A DNA stretch of 64,000 nucleotides from Streptomyces humi (GTDB lineage: Bacteria > Actinomycetota > Actinomycetes > Streptomycetales > Streptomycetaceae). Where the stretch lies: the NCBI RefSeq assembly GCF_001005085.2, contig NZ_LBMU02000029.1, positions 124,001-188,000 of the forward strand. The letters are read 5' to 3'. The stretch's first letter is position 1; the number at the start of each line of letters is the position of its first letter. The notes beneath the pieces were generated by a model that worked only from the letters and a program-made list of their open reading frames with translations, had not been told where the DNA came from and did no database searches. Shown one piece after another: positions 33,863-43,695 of this stretch. The position numbers and the translations under genes were made by a program.

Positions 33863-34869
33863 GCAAGCCGGCCAAGGCGGCGGTCTTCAGTGCGGGTTCG
33901 TGGGGTACGGCCTTCGGGATGGTGCTCGCCGACGCCGGGTGCGAGGTCACCCTGTGGGCGCGGCGCGCGGAGGTCGCGGAGGCGATCAACTCCGGCCGTA
34001 CCAACCCCGACTACCTGCCGGGCGTGGAACTCCCCGCGAACCTGCGGGCCACGACCGATCCCGCCGAGGCGGCCGCCGGCGCCGACTTCACCTTCCTGTC
34101 GGTGCCGTCCCAGACCATGCGGGCCAACCTCGCCGAATGGACGCCGCTGCTCGCGCCCGGCACCGTCCTCGTGTCCCTCATGAAGGGCGTCGAACTCGGC
34201 ACGGCCATGCGGATGAGCGAGGTCATCGAGGACGTCACCAAGGTCGGCGCGGACCGGATCGCCGTCGTCACGGGGCCCAACCTCGCCCGCGAGATCGCCG
34301 CCCGGATGCCGGCCGCCGCCGTGGTCGCCTGCACCGACGAGACGGTGGCCCGGCGCCTCCAGGCCGCCTGCCACACGCCGTACTTCCGCCCCTACACCGA
34401 GACCGACGTGGTCGGCTGCGAACTGGGCGGCGCCGTGAAGAACGTCATCGGTCTCGCCGTCGGCATCGCGGACGGCATGGGACTCGGCGACAACGCCAAG
34501 GGCTCGCTCATCACGCGCGGTCTCGCGGAGACCGCCCGGCTCGGCAGCGCGCTCGGCGCCGACCCGCTGACCTTCTCCGGACTCGCCGGGCTCGGCGACC
34601 TGGTGGCGACCTGTTCCTCGCCGCTGTCCCGCAACCACACCTTCGGCACCAACCTCGGCAAGGGCATGACGCTGGAGGAGACCATCGCGGTCACCCGGCA
34701 GACCGCCGAGGGCGTCAAGTCCTGTGAGTCGGTGGCCGATCTGGCCCGTCGGCACGGCGTCGAGATGCCGATCACCGAGACGGTCGTGGACATCGTCCAC
34801 GAGGGCAAGCCGCCGGTGGTCGCCCTCAAGGAGCTGATGTCGCGCAGCGCGAAGCCCGAGCGACGCTGA
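33859..34869 (+). CDS. gpsA: Glycerol-3-phosphate dehydrogenase [NAD(P)+]
   Basis: 336 residues from GTG 33859, overlapping the acyltransferase stop. Rossmann segment AVFSAGSWGTAFGMVLADAG (with Ser where GxGxWG often has Gly), SVPSQTMRANL, TGPNLAREIA, the catalytic Lys in ELGGAVKNVIGLAVGIADGM, and SGLAGLGDLVATCSS. It makes sn-glycerol-3-phosphate from dihydroxyacetone phosphate for phospholipids, supplying the upstream acyltransferase pathway. Confidence 0.95.
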   Translation: MSKPAKAAVFSAGSWGTAFGMVLADAGCEVTLWARRAEVAEAINSGRTNPDYLPGVELPANLRATTDPAEAAAGADFTFLSVPSQTMRANLAEWTPLLAPGTVLVSLMKGVELGTAMRMSEVIEDVTKVGADRIAVVTGPNLAREIAARMPAAAVVACTDETVARRLQAACHTPYFRPYTETDVVGCELGGAVKNVIGLAVGIADGMGLGDNAKGSLITRGLAETARLGSALGADPLTFSGLAGLGDLVATCSSPLSRNHTFGTNLGKGMTLEETIAVTRQTAEGVKSCESVADLARRHGVEMPITETVVDIVHEGKPPVVALKELMSRSAKPERR

Positions 34870-34928
34870 GCCACGGCACCGGCCGGACGCTGTATCGGGG
34901 CCCTACCACCGGGTACTCTCATCGCCAT

Positions 34929-36086
34929 ATGAGCACCGAGAACCTTCCCCAGAGCCCTGAGCAGCCTGCTCGCAAGCCGCGCGTGGCCGTCGTGTTCGGC
35001 GGCCGCAGCTCCGAGCACGGGATCTCCACGGTCACCGCGGGCGCCGTCCTCGCTGCCATCGACCGGACGAAGTACGACGTCCTGCCGATCGGCATCACCA
35101 GGGAAGGCCGCTGGGTGCTCACGGCCGACGAACCGGAACGCATGGCGATCACCGAACGCCGTACCCCCGAGGTCGGCGACCTCGCCGAGTCCACCGAGGG
35201 CGGCGTCGTGCTCCCGGTCGACCCGGCCAGCCGTGAGGTCGTCTACAGCGAGCCCGGCTCGGTGCCCAAGGCGCTCGGCGAGGTCGACGTGGTCTTCCCG
35301 GTGCTGCACGGCCCCTACGGCGAGGACGGCACCCTCCAGGGCCTCCTGGAGCTCTCCGGCGTCCCCTACGTCGGCTCGGGCGTGCTCGCCTCGGCCGTCG
35401 GCCAGGACAAGGAGTACATGAAGCGGGTGTTCTCCTCGTTCGGGCTCAAGGTCGGCCCGTACCTGGTGATCCGGCCCCGCGAGTGGCAGCAGGACGAGTC
35501 CGCCGCCCGCAAGAGGATCGTCGACTTCGCGGGCGAGCACGGCTGGCCGCTGTTCGTGAAGCCCGCGCGCGCGGGCTCGTCGATCGGCATCACCAAGGTC
35601 GACGGCCTGTCCGGCCTGGACGAGGCGATCGCCGAGGCCCAGTCCCACGACCCGAAGATCCTCATCGAGGCGGCCGTGCGCGGCCGTGAGATCGAGGTCG
35701 GCGTGCTGGAGTTCGAGGAGGGTCCGCGCGCCTCGGTCCCCGCCGAGATCCCGCCGCCGTCGGAGCACGCGTACTACGACTTCGAGGCCAAGTACATCGA
35801 CTCCACCCCCGGCATCGTCCCGGCCCCCCTCACGCCGGAGGAGACCGCCGAGGTCCAGAGGCTCGCGGTGGACGCCTTCGAGGCCGCGTCCTGCGAGGGC
35901 CTGGTCCGTGCCGACTTCTTCCTCGCGGAGGACGGCGACTTCGTGATCAACGAGATCAACACGATGCCCGGCTTCACGCCGATCTCGATGTACCCGCAGA
36001 TGTGGCAGGCGACCGGCGTCGGCTACGCCGACCTGGTCGACCGCCTCATCCAGGCAGCCCTCAACCGCTCGACAGGCCTCCGCTGA
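34929..36086 (+). CDS. ddlA: D-alanine--D-alanine ligase
   Basis: 385 residues, ATP-grasp ligase. VVFGGRSSEHGIS at the N-terminus, LHGPYGEDGTLQG, PLFVKPARAGSSIGITKV and NEINTMPGFTPISMYP are all present. The omega-loop YYDFEAKY keeps the Lys-Tyr of D-Ala-D-Ala ligases, not the Phe or His substitutions of D-lactate ligases, so it should make normal vancomycin-sensitive peptidoglycan precursors. It stands alone 59 bp after gpsA with a weak SD. Confidence 0.96.
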   Translation: MSTENLPQSPEQPARKPRVAVVFGGRSSEHGISTVTAGAVLAAIDRTKYDVLPIGITREGRWVLTADEPERMAITERRTPEVGDLAESTEGGVVLPVDPASREVVYSEPGSVPKALGEVDVVFPVLHGPYGEDGTLQGLLELSGVPYVGSGVLASAVGQDKEYMKRVFSSFGLKVGPYLVIRPREWQQDESAARKRIVDFAGEHGWPLFVKPARAGSSIGITKVDGLSGLDEAIAEAQSHDPKILIEAAVRGREIEVGVLEFEEGPRASVPAEIPPPSEHAYYDFEAKYIDSTPGIVPAPLTPEETAEVQRLAVDAFEAASCEGLVRADFFLAEDGDFVINEINTMPGFTPISMYPQMWQATGVGYADLVDRLIQAALNRSTGLR

Positions 36087-36117
36087 AACACCCCCACTGG
36101 TGACACCCCGAGCTGGA

Positions 36118-36180
36118 GCGCCCCGAAAGGGGCGCGGGGAACCGCGCGAGCGACCACGTACCACCCGCACCCGACACGCA
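36118..36180 (+). repeat. Dispersed REP-like element, copy D (with hairpin)
   Basis: Hairpin GCGCCCC-GAAA-GGGGCGC (36118-36135, GNRA-type loop) merges into the core GGGGCGCGGGGAAC-C-GCGCGA (36129-36149). The conserved tail GCGACCACG and ACCCGCACCCGAC follows. It lies between convergent ddlA and the DUF3515 gene and probably acts as a terminator there. Confidence 0.8.
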
Positions 36181-36199
36181 ACGGCTCCACGCAGGGCGC

Positions 36200-36688
36200 C
36201 TAGTCGGCAATCCCCTCCGGAACCGCCTTCTTGACGGCAGGCGCCAAGCTGACCAGCGGCGCCATACCGTCCCCCGTCCGCTTCGCCGGAATCGTCACCT
36301 CGACATACGCCTTCCGCAACGTCGTGGTGAACCGGAACGATTTGTCGGCCTGCTGTTCCAGCAGCCACCCCACCCCGTTCACCTCCACCCCGTCGGCCTC
36401 CGGGTCGGCCATCTTCGCGGGCCGCGAAACCCCGCACCGCAGTATGATCGCCGGGTCGCCGCCCCACCCGGCCGTCAGCGCGGAGGCCGGTTCCGGATCA
36501 CGTCGGCCGAGCTTGTCGACCTTCGTCGGCAGTACCCGGTCCAGGCGATCGCAGAGCTTCGCAACCGCCGCGCCCGGACTGGGAACCGCCGCCGACGGGG
36601 CGTCGTCTGCTGAGGAGCAGCCCGCTGCCGCGATCATCAGCGCGGCGAGCGCGGGCAGACCGAATGGCCGGTGACGGAAGGAGTTCAC
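36200..36688 (-). CDS. DUF3515 lipoprotein
   Basis: 162 residues from GTG 36688. The signal peptide ends in a lipobox (MIAAAGC, Cys24), so it should be lipid-anchored outside the membrane. The mature part (LCDRLDRVLPTKVDKLGRRDPEP, WGGDPAIILRCGVSRP, GVGWLLEQ) matches DUF3515, an actinobacterial family of unknown function often near ddl and thiL. It lies 20 bp behind the AsnC-like gene on the same strand. Confidence 0.82.
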   Translation of the reverse strand: MNSFRHRPFGLPALAALMIAAAGCSSADDAPSAAVPSPGAAVAKLCDRLDRVLPTKVDKLGRRDPEPASALTAGWGGDPAIILRCGVSRPAKMADPEADGVEVNGVGWLLEQQADKSFRFTTTLRKAYVEVTIPAKRTGDGMAPLVSLAPAVKKAVPEGIAD

Positions 36689-36708
36689 CGGCCAAGGGTA
36701 GACGGGGG

Positions 36709-36942
36709 CTACAGATGGACCACCGGGCAGGTCAGGGTGCGGGTGATGCCGTCCACCTGCTGGACCTTCGCGACCACCATGCGACCGAGTTCGTCGACCG
36801 TCTCGGACTGCGCGCGCACGATGACGTCGTACGGTCCTGTCACATCCTCGGCCTGGATGACTCCCGGGATCTTGCTGATCGTCTCGGCGACGGTCGACGC
36901 TTTGCCGACCTCCGTCTGGATCAGGATGTACGCCTGTACCAC
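36709..36942 (-). CDS. Lrp/AsnC-type ligand-binding (RAM) domain protein, no DNA-binding domain
   Basis: 77 residues from GTG 36942 (GGAGG four bases upstream). VQAYILIQTEVGKASTVAETISKIPGVI, then AEDVTGPYDVIVRAQS and LTCPVVHL, is a stand-alone RAM domain as in AsnC/Lrp proteins but with no helix-turn-helix. Such proteins can bind amino acids and modulate partner regulators. It is divergent from thiL and upstream of the DUF3515 gene. Confidence 0.85.
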   Translation of the reverse strand: MVQAYILIQTEVGKASTVAETISKIPGVIQAEDVTGPYDVIVRAQSETVDELGRMVVAKVQQVDGITRTLTCPVVHL

Positions 36943-37148
36943 GGAACCTCCAGGGCGGCCACGAGGATCATGTGGGGAAAAGGAACGCCACGGTATCGCG
37001 TCCCCGCTCACCGCGGGGAGACCTGCGCGGACAGGGGCTTGCGCGCCAGGGTGCAGGCAGGACAGATGTTGACGGTCACCTCGACCGTATCCAGGACGAC
37101 GATGACGCGCGAGCGGGCACGGCAAGGCACAGAAGGGGCGCAAGGGCA

Positions 37149-38114
37149 ATGAAGGGCACTGTTGGTGAGCTAGGTGAGTTCGGACTCATCAGGGAGCTCA
37201 CCTCCCGTCTCACCACCACTCCGGCGGTCCGCGTCGGCCCGGGCGACGACGCCGCGGTGGTCGCCGCGCCCGACCGCCGGGTCGTGGCGAGCACCGACAT
37301 CCTGCTGGAGGGGCGGCACTTCCGCCGTGACTGGTCCACGGCCTACGACGTGGGCCGCAAGGCCGCCGCCCAGAACCTCGCGGACATCGCCGCCATGGGC
37401 GCCGTGCCGACCGCGCTGCTGCTCGGCCTGGTCGTCCCCGCCGAACTGCCCGTGACCTGGCCCAGCGAACTGATGGACGGCATCCGGGACGAGTGCCAGG
37501 TGGCCGGTGCCTCGGTGGTCGGCGGCGACGTGGTCCGCGGCGACACGATCATGGTCTCCATCACCGCGCTCGGCGACCTGCGCAACCAGGAGCCGGTCAC
37601 CCGGGCCGGCGCCCAGCCCGGCGACCTGGTGGCCGTCACCGGCTGGCTGGGCTGGTCGGCGGCCGGCTACGCGGTGCTCTCCCGCGGCTTCCGCTCGCCG
37701 CGCGCCTTCGTGGAGGCCCACCGCCGCCCAGAACCCCCGTACCACGCCGGTCCGGCCGCCGCCGGGCTCGGCGCGACCGCGATGTGCGACGTGAGCGACG
37801 GGCTGATCGCCGACCTGGGGCACATCGCCGAGGCCAGCAAGGTCCGGATCGACATCCGCTCCGGCGCGATCGACGTCCCCACCCAGATGAACGACATCGG
37901 GCAGGCCGTCGGCGTCGACCCCATCCAGTGGGTGCTGACCGGCGGCGAGGACCACGCGATCGTGGCGACCTTCCCGCCGGACGTGAAACTGCCCGCCCGC
38001 TGGAAGGTGATCGGCGAGGTCCTCAATCCGTCCGCGCTGCCCCAGGTCACCGTCGACGGGGCGCCCTGGACCAGCAAGGGCGGCTGGGACCACTTCGGGG
38101 ACATCGAGTCATGA
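37149..38114 (+). CDS. thiL: Thiamine-monophosphate kinase
   Basis: 321 residues from ATG 37149. [66 protein letters not shown] and [12 protein letters not shown] are the ThiL/PurM-fold metal and nucleotide motifs. It makes thiamine diphosphate, the active cofactor. The stop overlaps the thiD start (ATGA). I saw no TPP riboswitch in the 200 bp upstream. Confidence 0.95.
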   Translation: MKGTVGELGEFGLIRELTSRLTTTPAVRVGPGDDAAVVAAPDRRVVASTDILLEGRHFRRDWSTAYDVGRKAAAQNLADIAAMGAVPTALLLGLVVPAELPVTWPSELMDGIRDECQVAGASVVGGDVVRGDTIMVSITALGDLRNQEPVTRAGAQPGDLVAVTGWLGWSAAGYAVLSRGFRSPRAFVEAHRRPEPPYHAGPAAAGLGATAMCDVSDGLIADLGHIAEASKVRIDIRSGAIDVPTQMNDIGQAVGVDPIQWVLTGGEDHAIVATFPPDVKLPARWKVIGEVLNPSALPQVTVDGAPWTSKGGWDHFGDIES

Positions 38115-38917
38115 ACAGCCCGCCGAGGGTACTGACGGTCGCGGGCTCCGACTCCGGCGGCGGGGCCGGGATCCAGGCCGACCTGAAGACCATGCTCGCC
38201 CTCGGCGTGCACGGTATGAGCGTGATCACCGCGGTCACCGCGCAGAACTCCGTGGGCGTGCAGGGCGCCTGGGAACTGCCGGTGGCGGCCGTGCGCGCCC
38301 AGTACCGCGCCGTCGTGGACGACATCGGTGTCGACGCGGTCAAGACCGGCATGCTCGCCTCCGCGGAACTGGTCGAGGAGGTCGCCGAGTTGATCGCCGG
38401 GACCGGTGTGCCCGTGGTCGTGGACCCGGTCGGCGTCTCCAAGCACGGTGACCCCCTCCTCGCCGCCTCCGCACTGGAGTCGGTCCGCACCGGACTGCTC
38501 CCGCTCGCCACCGTGGCCACCCCGAACCTCGACGAGGTGGCCCAGCTCACCGGTGTGCACGTCGAGTCGGAGGCCGGTCTGCGCCGGGCCGCGGCGGCCG
38601 TGCTGTCGTACGGACCCAGATGGGTGCTGATCAAGGGCGGGCACCTGCCCGGTGAGGCTGTGGACCTGCTCACGGACGGCACCGAGGAGCACCTGCTGCG
38701 CGCCCCCCGGCACGCCAACCGGCACACGCACGGCACCGGCTGCACCCTCGCGTCCGCGATCGCGGCGCAGCTCGCGAAGGGGCGGTCCGTGCCGGAGGCG
38801 GTGACCGCGGCCAAGGAGTACGTCACCGGGGCGATCGCGGCCGGCTTCGCGCTCGGTGCCGGGATCGGACCCGTCGACCACGGCTGGCGCCTCAGCAGGG
38901 GTACTCCCGCAGCTTGA
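38111..38917 (+). CDS. thiD: Hydroxymethylpyrimidine/phosphomethylpyrimidine kinase
   Basis: 268 residues. [61 protein letters not shown] and the anion-hole/catalytic [14 protein letters not shown] are the ribokinase-fold ThiD motifs. It phosphorylates HMP and HMP-P for thiamine synthesis. Translationally coupled to thiL. Its last 26 bp are antisense to the end of the monooxygenase gene. Confidence 0.95.
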   Translation: MNSPPRVLTVAGSDSGGGAGIQADLKTMLALGVHGMSVITAVTAQNSVGVQGAWELPVAAVRAQYRAVVDDIGVDAVKTGMLASAELVEEVAELIAGTGVPVVVDPVGVSKHGDPLLAASALESVRTGLLPLATVATPNLDEVAQLTGVHVESEAGLRRAAAAVLSYGPRWVLIKGGHLPGEAVDLLTDGTEEHLLRAPRHANRHTHGTGCTLASAIAAQLAKGRSVPEAVTAAKEYVTGAIAAGFALGAGIGPVDHGWRLSRGTPAA

Positions 38918-40097
38918 TGTCGGTCGCCGCCTTCTCCGTCAGCCTCTTGAAGAAACGGGCCAGCGGACGCGAGGCGAGGATCCGGTACATCCGGTCCCGG
39001 CTGCGGATACGGCGTTCGGTGGGCGGCGCGAAGAACGGGCCCGCGTTCCCGGAGATCTTCTGGCAGCCCTTGGCGAACTCCCGGATCCGGGTCTCGTACT
39101 CGGTGAACGCGGTACGGAAGTCGCCGCCCGCGAGGGCGAGTTCACCGGCGAGGACATGCGCACCGACGATCGCCACGCCGGTCCCCATCCCGCCCATGGT
39201 CGCCCCGTACCCGGCGTCCCCGAGCAGCGCCACCCGCCCCTCGACGAGCCGGTCCACGTGGATCTGGGCGATCGCGTCGAAGTACAGGTCGTCGGCCTCC
39301 TCCAGGGCGTCGAGGACGGCCGGGACCTCCCAGCCCATCCCGGCGAAGCGGTCCCTCAGGGTCCGCTTGATCCCCGGGACGTCCCGGCGGTCGTACGACA
39401 GCTCCCCGGACCGGAAGACCAGCAGCGCGCCCGCGCGGTCCGGGTCGCCGTCGTAGTTGCCCACCACGACCGCGCGGCCGGGCTCGCTGTAGACCCGGCC
39501 GGTGCGGTCCAGACCCAGGTGGTTGGGGACGTCGAAGCCGGCCACGTAGTGGTCGAGGAAGCGCAGGTGGCGGGAGTCGTCACCGAAGACGAGCCGACGG
39601 GTGTTCGAGTGCAGCCCGTCGGCGCCGACGACCAGGTCGAAGCGGCGGGGCGCGCCCTGCTCGAAGGTGACGTCGACACCGTCGGCGTCCTGGGCGAGGG
39701 AGGCGATCGAGTCGCCGAAGACGTACTCGACGTCGTCCCTGGTGCGCTCGTACATGATCCGCGCGAGGTCGCCGCGGAAGATCTCCACGTCGCCGCTCAT
39801 CATCTCGGCCGGCAGGTCCACGCGCGGGCTGCCGTCGGCGGCCACGACGGTCTGGCGGCCCATGTGGGTCTGGTGGGCGTGGATCTCGTCCCAGATGCCC
39901 ATGGAGGTCAGGACGGTGCGGTGGACATGGCCGCGGAAGTCGACCGCGAAGCCGCCGCCGCGCAGGCCGGGGGCCTTCTCGACGACGGTGACGCGGGCGC
40001 CGAGCCGGGCCAGGTTGAGGGCGAGGGCGGGTCCGGCGACGCTGGCGCCGGAGACCAGCACGCTGAGGTGGGCGAGGTGCTTCGTCTGCTTCGTCAT
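38892..40097 (-). CDS. FAD-dependent monooxygenase
   Basis: 401 residues from ATG 40097. The FAD-binding GxGxxG-type motif is [19 protein letters not shown], with [25 protein letters not shown] motif is [16 protein letters not shown] motif is [22 protein letters not shown]. It belongs to the PHBH-like aromatic hydroxylase group that includes tailoring enzymes and tetracycline-modifying proteins. It lies 34 bp behind the AfsR-type regulator and is probably its operon partner. The substrate is unknown. Confidence 0.88.
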   Translation of the reverse strand: MTKQTKHLAHLSVLVSGASVAGPALALNLARLGARVTVVEKAPGLRGGGFAVDFRGHVHRTVLTSMGIWDEIHAHQTHMGRQTVVAADGSPRVDLPAEMMSGDVEIFRGDLARIMYERTRDDVEYVFGDSIASLAQDADGVDVTFEQGAPRRFDLVVGADGLHSNTRRLVFGDDSRHLRFLDHYVAGFDVPNHLGLDRTGRVYSEPGRAVVVGNYDGDPDRAGALLVFRSGELSYDRRDVPGIKRTLRDRFAGMGWEVPAVLDALEEADDLYFDAIAQIHVDRLVEGRVALLGDAGYGATMGGMGTGVAIVGAHVLAGELALAGGDFRTAFTEYETRIREFAKGCQKISGNAGPFFAPPTERRIRSRDRMYRILASRPLARFFKRLTEKAATDIKLREYPC

Positions 40098-40131
40098 GCG
40101 AGGAGCTTCGGCGGGGGCGCTGACCGTCCCC

Positions 40132-43113
40132 CTACCGTTCGCTGACCGCCGCCGCCCGCTGCCGCCGGCCCCGCTCGTGGGCCCGCTCGTACTCCATGGG
40201 CGACAGCCGCGCGCGGACGTCCGCCACCACCCGTACGACGTCCGGGTCGGCCTCGGACCGGACGCCCCGCAGGCCCGTCGCCGCGCCCAGCAGCACCGCG
40301 GCCCGCTCCGCGGTGCCGGCGACGGACGCCAGCGCCTCGGCCGCGTCGGCGAGTTCCAGCACGCCGGGACCCTCCACGGCGAGGCCGGCGGCCTGCCCGA
40401 ACCGGTCGCGGGCCTCCTCGGTGTGCCCCTCGGCGGCGGCCGCCCGGCCGAGCCCGACCAGACCGCGGACGGTCTCGCCGACGCTGAACCAGTTGGCGGC
40501 ACACTCCTGGAGGGCGTTCTCGTAGTGCACGCGCGCGCGTGCCGGGTCCCCGGCCAGCCGGGCCGCGTCACCGAGGCCGCGCCGGGCGGCCGCCACCTTG
40601 TCGGGCAGCCCGGCGCCACGGGCCAGCGTCAGCGCCTCCTCGAAGTGCGCCTCGGCCGCCGCCGTGTCGCCCCGGTGCAGCAGCACGGTGCCACGGCTGC
40701 GCAGCACGTCGGCGGTCTCCTCCGGGGCGGCCAGCTCCCGCATGTACGCCAGGCCCTCGTCGAGGAGTTCAAGGGCGCGCCCGGACTCACCGCGGGTGTG
40801 GGCGGCCAGGCCGAGCGGGTCGAGGCAGTTGGCCATGCCCCAGCGGTCCCCGGCGGCCCGGTATCCCGCCAGCGCCCGCCTGAAGCACTCCTCGGACTCC
40901 CGCGGCCGGCCCGTGAACTGGGCGCGGAAGCCGAGGCCCACGTCGAGCAGGGCACGCGCCCAGGGGGAGTCGCCCGCCAGCGCGAGGGCGTGGTCGTCGG
41001 CGGCGGGCCGCGGACCGGCCGCGACCGCCCACAGCACCAGGATGTACGGCAGCCGCAACGGCCCCGGGTACGCGTCCAGAACGGCGTCCACGCGCGCGAT
41101 GAGCTCGGCTTCCTCACCCGCGCCGGAGAGCGCGTTGATCGCGCAGAGCACGTACTCCTCCTCCAGGCCGGCCGGCGGTGCGTCCCCGACGGCGGCCAGC
41201 AGCTCCCGTGCCGTCGCCACCCGCTCCCCGTACAGTCCGCGCAGCCGCCAGAACCAGGAGAGCGGACCCATCAGACGCAGCGCCCCGTCGGTGTCGCGGC
41301 GCACCAGGTGCCGCAGGGCCGCGTCCAGGTTGCCGTGCTCGGCGGCCAGCCGGGCCAGCCAGGGCAGTTGCCCGCCACCGCGCAGGTGCGGCTCGGCCTC
41401 CTCGGCCAGCCGCAGGAAGTACCGCGCGTGGGCGTCCTTCAGGTCCCGCGGTTCCTCGGCGGCGAACGCGCGGATCGTCTCCAGCATCCGGTAGCGCCCC
41501 TCGGACACTTCCACGAAGGACTTCTCCACCAGCGAGGCCAGCACGTCCTCCGGGTACGGCAGCCCGCACACCGCCTCGACCGCGGCCAGCGTCGCGCCCC
41601 CCGAGAACACCGTCAGCCGCCGCGCCAGCTCCCGCTCCTCCTCGTCCAGCAGGTCCCAGCTCCACTCCACGACCGCGCGCAGGGTGCGGTGCCGGGGCGC
41701 CTTGGAGCGGTCGCCGCGCGACAGCAGCCGGAACCGGTCGTCCAGCCGGTCGGCCAGCTCGTCCGGGGTCAGGGTGCGCAGCCGGGCCGCCGCCAGCTCG
41801 ATGGCCAGCGGCAGCCCGTCCAGGGCGGCACAGATGCCGGCCACGCGCGCGTGCCCCTCGAAACCGGGGCGCACGGCACGGGCCCGGTCCAGGAAGAGCC
41901 GTACCGCCGGTTCCGGCGGCAGCGGGGGCACCGGCACCAGGATCTCGCCGGTGATGCCCAGCGACTCCCGGCCGGTGGCCAGCACCCGCACCCCCGGACA
42001 GGAGGCGAGCAGCAGCGAGACGACCTGGGCGGCCGCCGCCACCAGGTGCTCGCAGTTGTCGAGGACGAGCAGCAGCTCCCGGTCCTCCAGCGCGGCCAGC
42101 AGCCGGTCCGTGATGTCGGCGGCGGGACTGCGCAGCCCCTCCCGGACCCCGAGCGCGGCCAGGACCGCGTACGGGATGCGGGCACCGTCGGTCAGGGGTG
42201 CGAGCTCGACGAGACAGGCGGCGGGACGGTGCTGGGCCGCCTCGATCGCCAGCCGTGTCTTGCCCGCGCCGCCCGGCCCGGTCAGTGTGACGAGCCGGGA
42301 GCCGGCGAGAACGGCGGCGATCCGGTCGAGTTCGGGCTCGCGGCCGACGAACCGGGTGAGCTGGACCGGCAGCCGTGGCCGTTCCGGTGCCACACCCCTG
42401 AGCAGATCCAGATGGAGCGCGGACAGCTCCGGCGACGGATCCGCGCCCAGCTCGTCGGCGAGCGCCCGGCGGGCCTCCTCGAACACCGTGAGCGCCTCGG
42501 CGGGCCGCCCGCCCGCGTGCAGGGCTCGCATCAGCTGCCCGTACAGCCGCTCGCTCAGCGGCCGGTCCGCCAGCAGCGCCCGCAGCTCGGGCACGAGCTC
42601 GGCACCGCCGCCCAGCGCCAGGTCCGCCTCGATCCGGTCCTGTACGGCGGCCAGCCGCAGTTCCTCGAGCCGCGCCGCCTCGGCGGCCGCGTCCGGGAGG
42701 TCGGGCAGCGCGGGCCCGCGCCACAGCGCGAGCGCCTCCCGCAGGCGGGCCGCGGCCCGTGCGTGGTCACCGGCGGCGAGTGCGGCCCGGCCGGCCGCGG
42801 CCAGTTCCTCGAAGCGGTGCGCGTCCACGCTGTCGCGGGCGGTGACCAGGCGGTAGCCGGTGGCGGTGGCCTCGATCTCGCCGTGCGGGGCCAGCCGCCT
42901 GCGCAGCCGGGAGACCTGCGACTGGAGCGCGTTGGCGGCTCCGGCGGGCGGCTCGGCGCCGTACAGGCCGTCGGTGAGGCGCTGCGTGGAGACCGCGCGG
43001 CCGGCGTCCAGGAGCAGCAGGGCGAGCAGCGCGCGGGGGCGGGGGCCGCCGGGGTCGAGCGGGGTGCCGTCGTCGGTGCGCAGGTCGAGGGGGCCCAGAA
43101 TGCCGAAACGCAT
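40132..43113 (-). CDS. AfsR/SARP-type regulator with BTAD, NB-ARC-like ATPase and TPR domains
   Basis: 993 residues. An OmpR-like winged helix (FGILGPLDLRTDDG... GAANALQSQVSRLRRRL, about 1-95) precedes the bacterial transcriptional activator domain (to about 245). A STAND ATPase follows (TRFVGREPELDRI, P-loop GPGGAGKTRL, Walker B VLDNCEHL), with TPR-like helical repeats to the end. Proteins of this build activate secondary-metabolite or stress genes. Together with the monooxygenase it forms a two-gene unit between thiD and rpmB, which are adjacent in my memory of S. coelicolor, so this is probably a lineage-specific insertion. Confidence 0.9.
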   Translation of the reverse strand: MRFGILGPLDLRTDDGTPLDPGGPRPRALLALLLLDAGRAVSTQRLTDGLYGAEPPAGAANALQSQVSRLRRRLAPHGEIEATATGYRLVTARDSVDAHRFEELAAAGRAALAAGDHARAAARLREALALWRGPALPDLPDAAAEAARLEELRLAAVQDRIEADLALGGGAELVPELRALLADRPLSERLYGQLMRALHAGGRPAEALTVFEEARRALADELGADPSPELSALHLDLLRGVAPERPRLPVQLTRFVGREPELDRIAAVLAGSRLVTLTGPGGAGKTRLAIEAAQHRPAACLVELAPLTDGARIPYAVLAALGVREGLRSPAADITDRLLAALEDRELLLVLDNCEHLVAAAAQVVSLLLASCPGVRVLATGRESLGITGEILVPVPPLPPEPAVRLFLDRARAVRPGFEGHARVAGICAALDGLPLAIELAAARLRTLTPDELADRLDDRFRLLSRGDRSKAPRHRTLRAVVEWSWDLLDEEERELARRLTVFSGGATLAAVEAVCGLPYPEDVLASLVEKSFVEVSEGRYRMLETIRAFAAEEPRDLKDAHARYFLRLAEEAEPHLRGGGQLPWLARLAAEHGNLDAALRHLVRRDTDGALRLMGPLSWFWRLRGLYGERVATARELLAAVGDAPPAGLEEEYVLCAINALSGAGEEAELIARVDAVLDAYPGPLRLPYILVLWAVAAGPRPAADDHALALAGDSPWARALLDVGLGFRAQFTGRPRESEECFRRALAGYRAAGDRWGMANCLDPLGLAAHTRGESGRALELLDEGLAYMRELAAPEETADVLRSRGTVLLHRGDTAAAEAHFEEALTLARGAGLPDKVAAARRGLGDAARLAGDPARARVHYENALQECAANWFSVGETVRGLVGLGRAAAAEGHTEEARDRFGQAAGLAVEGPGVLELADAAEALASVAGTAERAAVLLGAATGLRGVRSEADPDVVRVVADVRARLSPMEYERAHERGRRQRAAAVSER

Positions 43114-43174
43114 GGGGACAGCCTGTCAGGGCGCGACCGGGCGGGGGCTGGGCCCCGGGATTTCCGGGCACGGC

Positions 43175-43206
43175 AAAAAGCCGGCCCACCTTACGGTGGA
43201 CCGGCT
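43175..43206 (-). terminator. Rho-independent terminator of rpmB
   Basis: On the minus strand AGCCGGTCCACC pairs with GGTGGGCCGGCT (one mismatch, loop GTAA) and runs straight into TTTTTG. One of the few terminators in the window with a real U-tract. Confidence 0.9.
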
Positions 43207-43250
43207 CTGTGCAGCGAACCAGCGGTGGCCGCGCGCTCAGCGACAGTGCG

Positions 43251-43436
43251 TCAGCGCGAGACCTTGCCGGCCTTGATGCACGAGGTGCAGGCGTTCACGC
43301 GCTTCGGCGTCCCGCCGACCACGGTACGCACACGCTGGATGTTCGGGTTCCAGCGACGGGACGTACGGCGGTGCGAGTGCGAGATGTTGTTGCCGAAGCC
43401 CGGCCCCTTGCCGCAGACGTCGCAGTTGGCAGCCAC
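43251..43436 (-). CDS. rpmB: 50S ribosomal protein L28 (Zn-ribbon form)
   Basis: 61 residues from GTG 43436. [30 protein letters not shown] is the L28 signature. The CDVC and CTSC pairs form the zinc ribbon of the C+ type. In Streptomyces such genes can have Zur-repressed C-minus paralogues elsewhere; none is here. The leader upstream carries two palindromic hairpins (43474-43491 and 43539-43555). Confidence 0.95.
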   Translation of the reverse strand: MAANCDVCGKGPGFGNNISHSHRRTSRRWNPNIQRVRTVVGGTPKRVNACTSCIKAGKVSR

Positions 43437-43473
43437 GGGTCACTCCAAAGACTTCAGATGCACTTACGGTTGA

Positions 43474-43555
43474 ATCCCGGCGTGCCGGGATCGAGATCGA
43501 ATGAATCCGAGATCTTGATTGGCATTGCCAGGGGAATGGCCCGATCAGATCGGGC
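43474..43555 (-). promoter_or_regulatory. Two dyads in the rpmB leader
   Basis: ATCCCGGC-GT-GCCGGGAT (43474-43491) and GCCCGATC-A-GATCGGGC (43539-43555) are perfect 8-bp dyads upstream of rpmB. They may be operators or leader-RNA hairpins for ribosomal protein control. Confidence 0.45.
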
Positions 43556-43695
43556 AACCGGAGCAGCATACAACGGCTGCGACGGTTAGACGAAACTAGC
43601 ATGGCAGCTCAGGGGCCCGCTCCCGGCCCTCTTCCGGTGTCCGCCCCCACGGGGTCTACGCTGCGTCCACGTCCGGCCAGCTCAAGGAGGCGCAG

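Noticed and set aside
36943-37148. TPP riboswitch before thiL
   Set aside because: Conserved CUGAGA and ACCUGA-type blocks of the thi element were not found.
39601-43473. 1290-codon plus-strand frame over the monooxygenase and SARP genes
   Set aside because: Antisense shadow; the minus strand has complete FAD-monooxygenase and AfsR-type domains.
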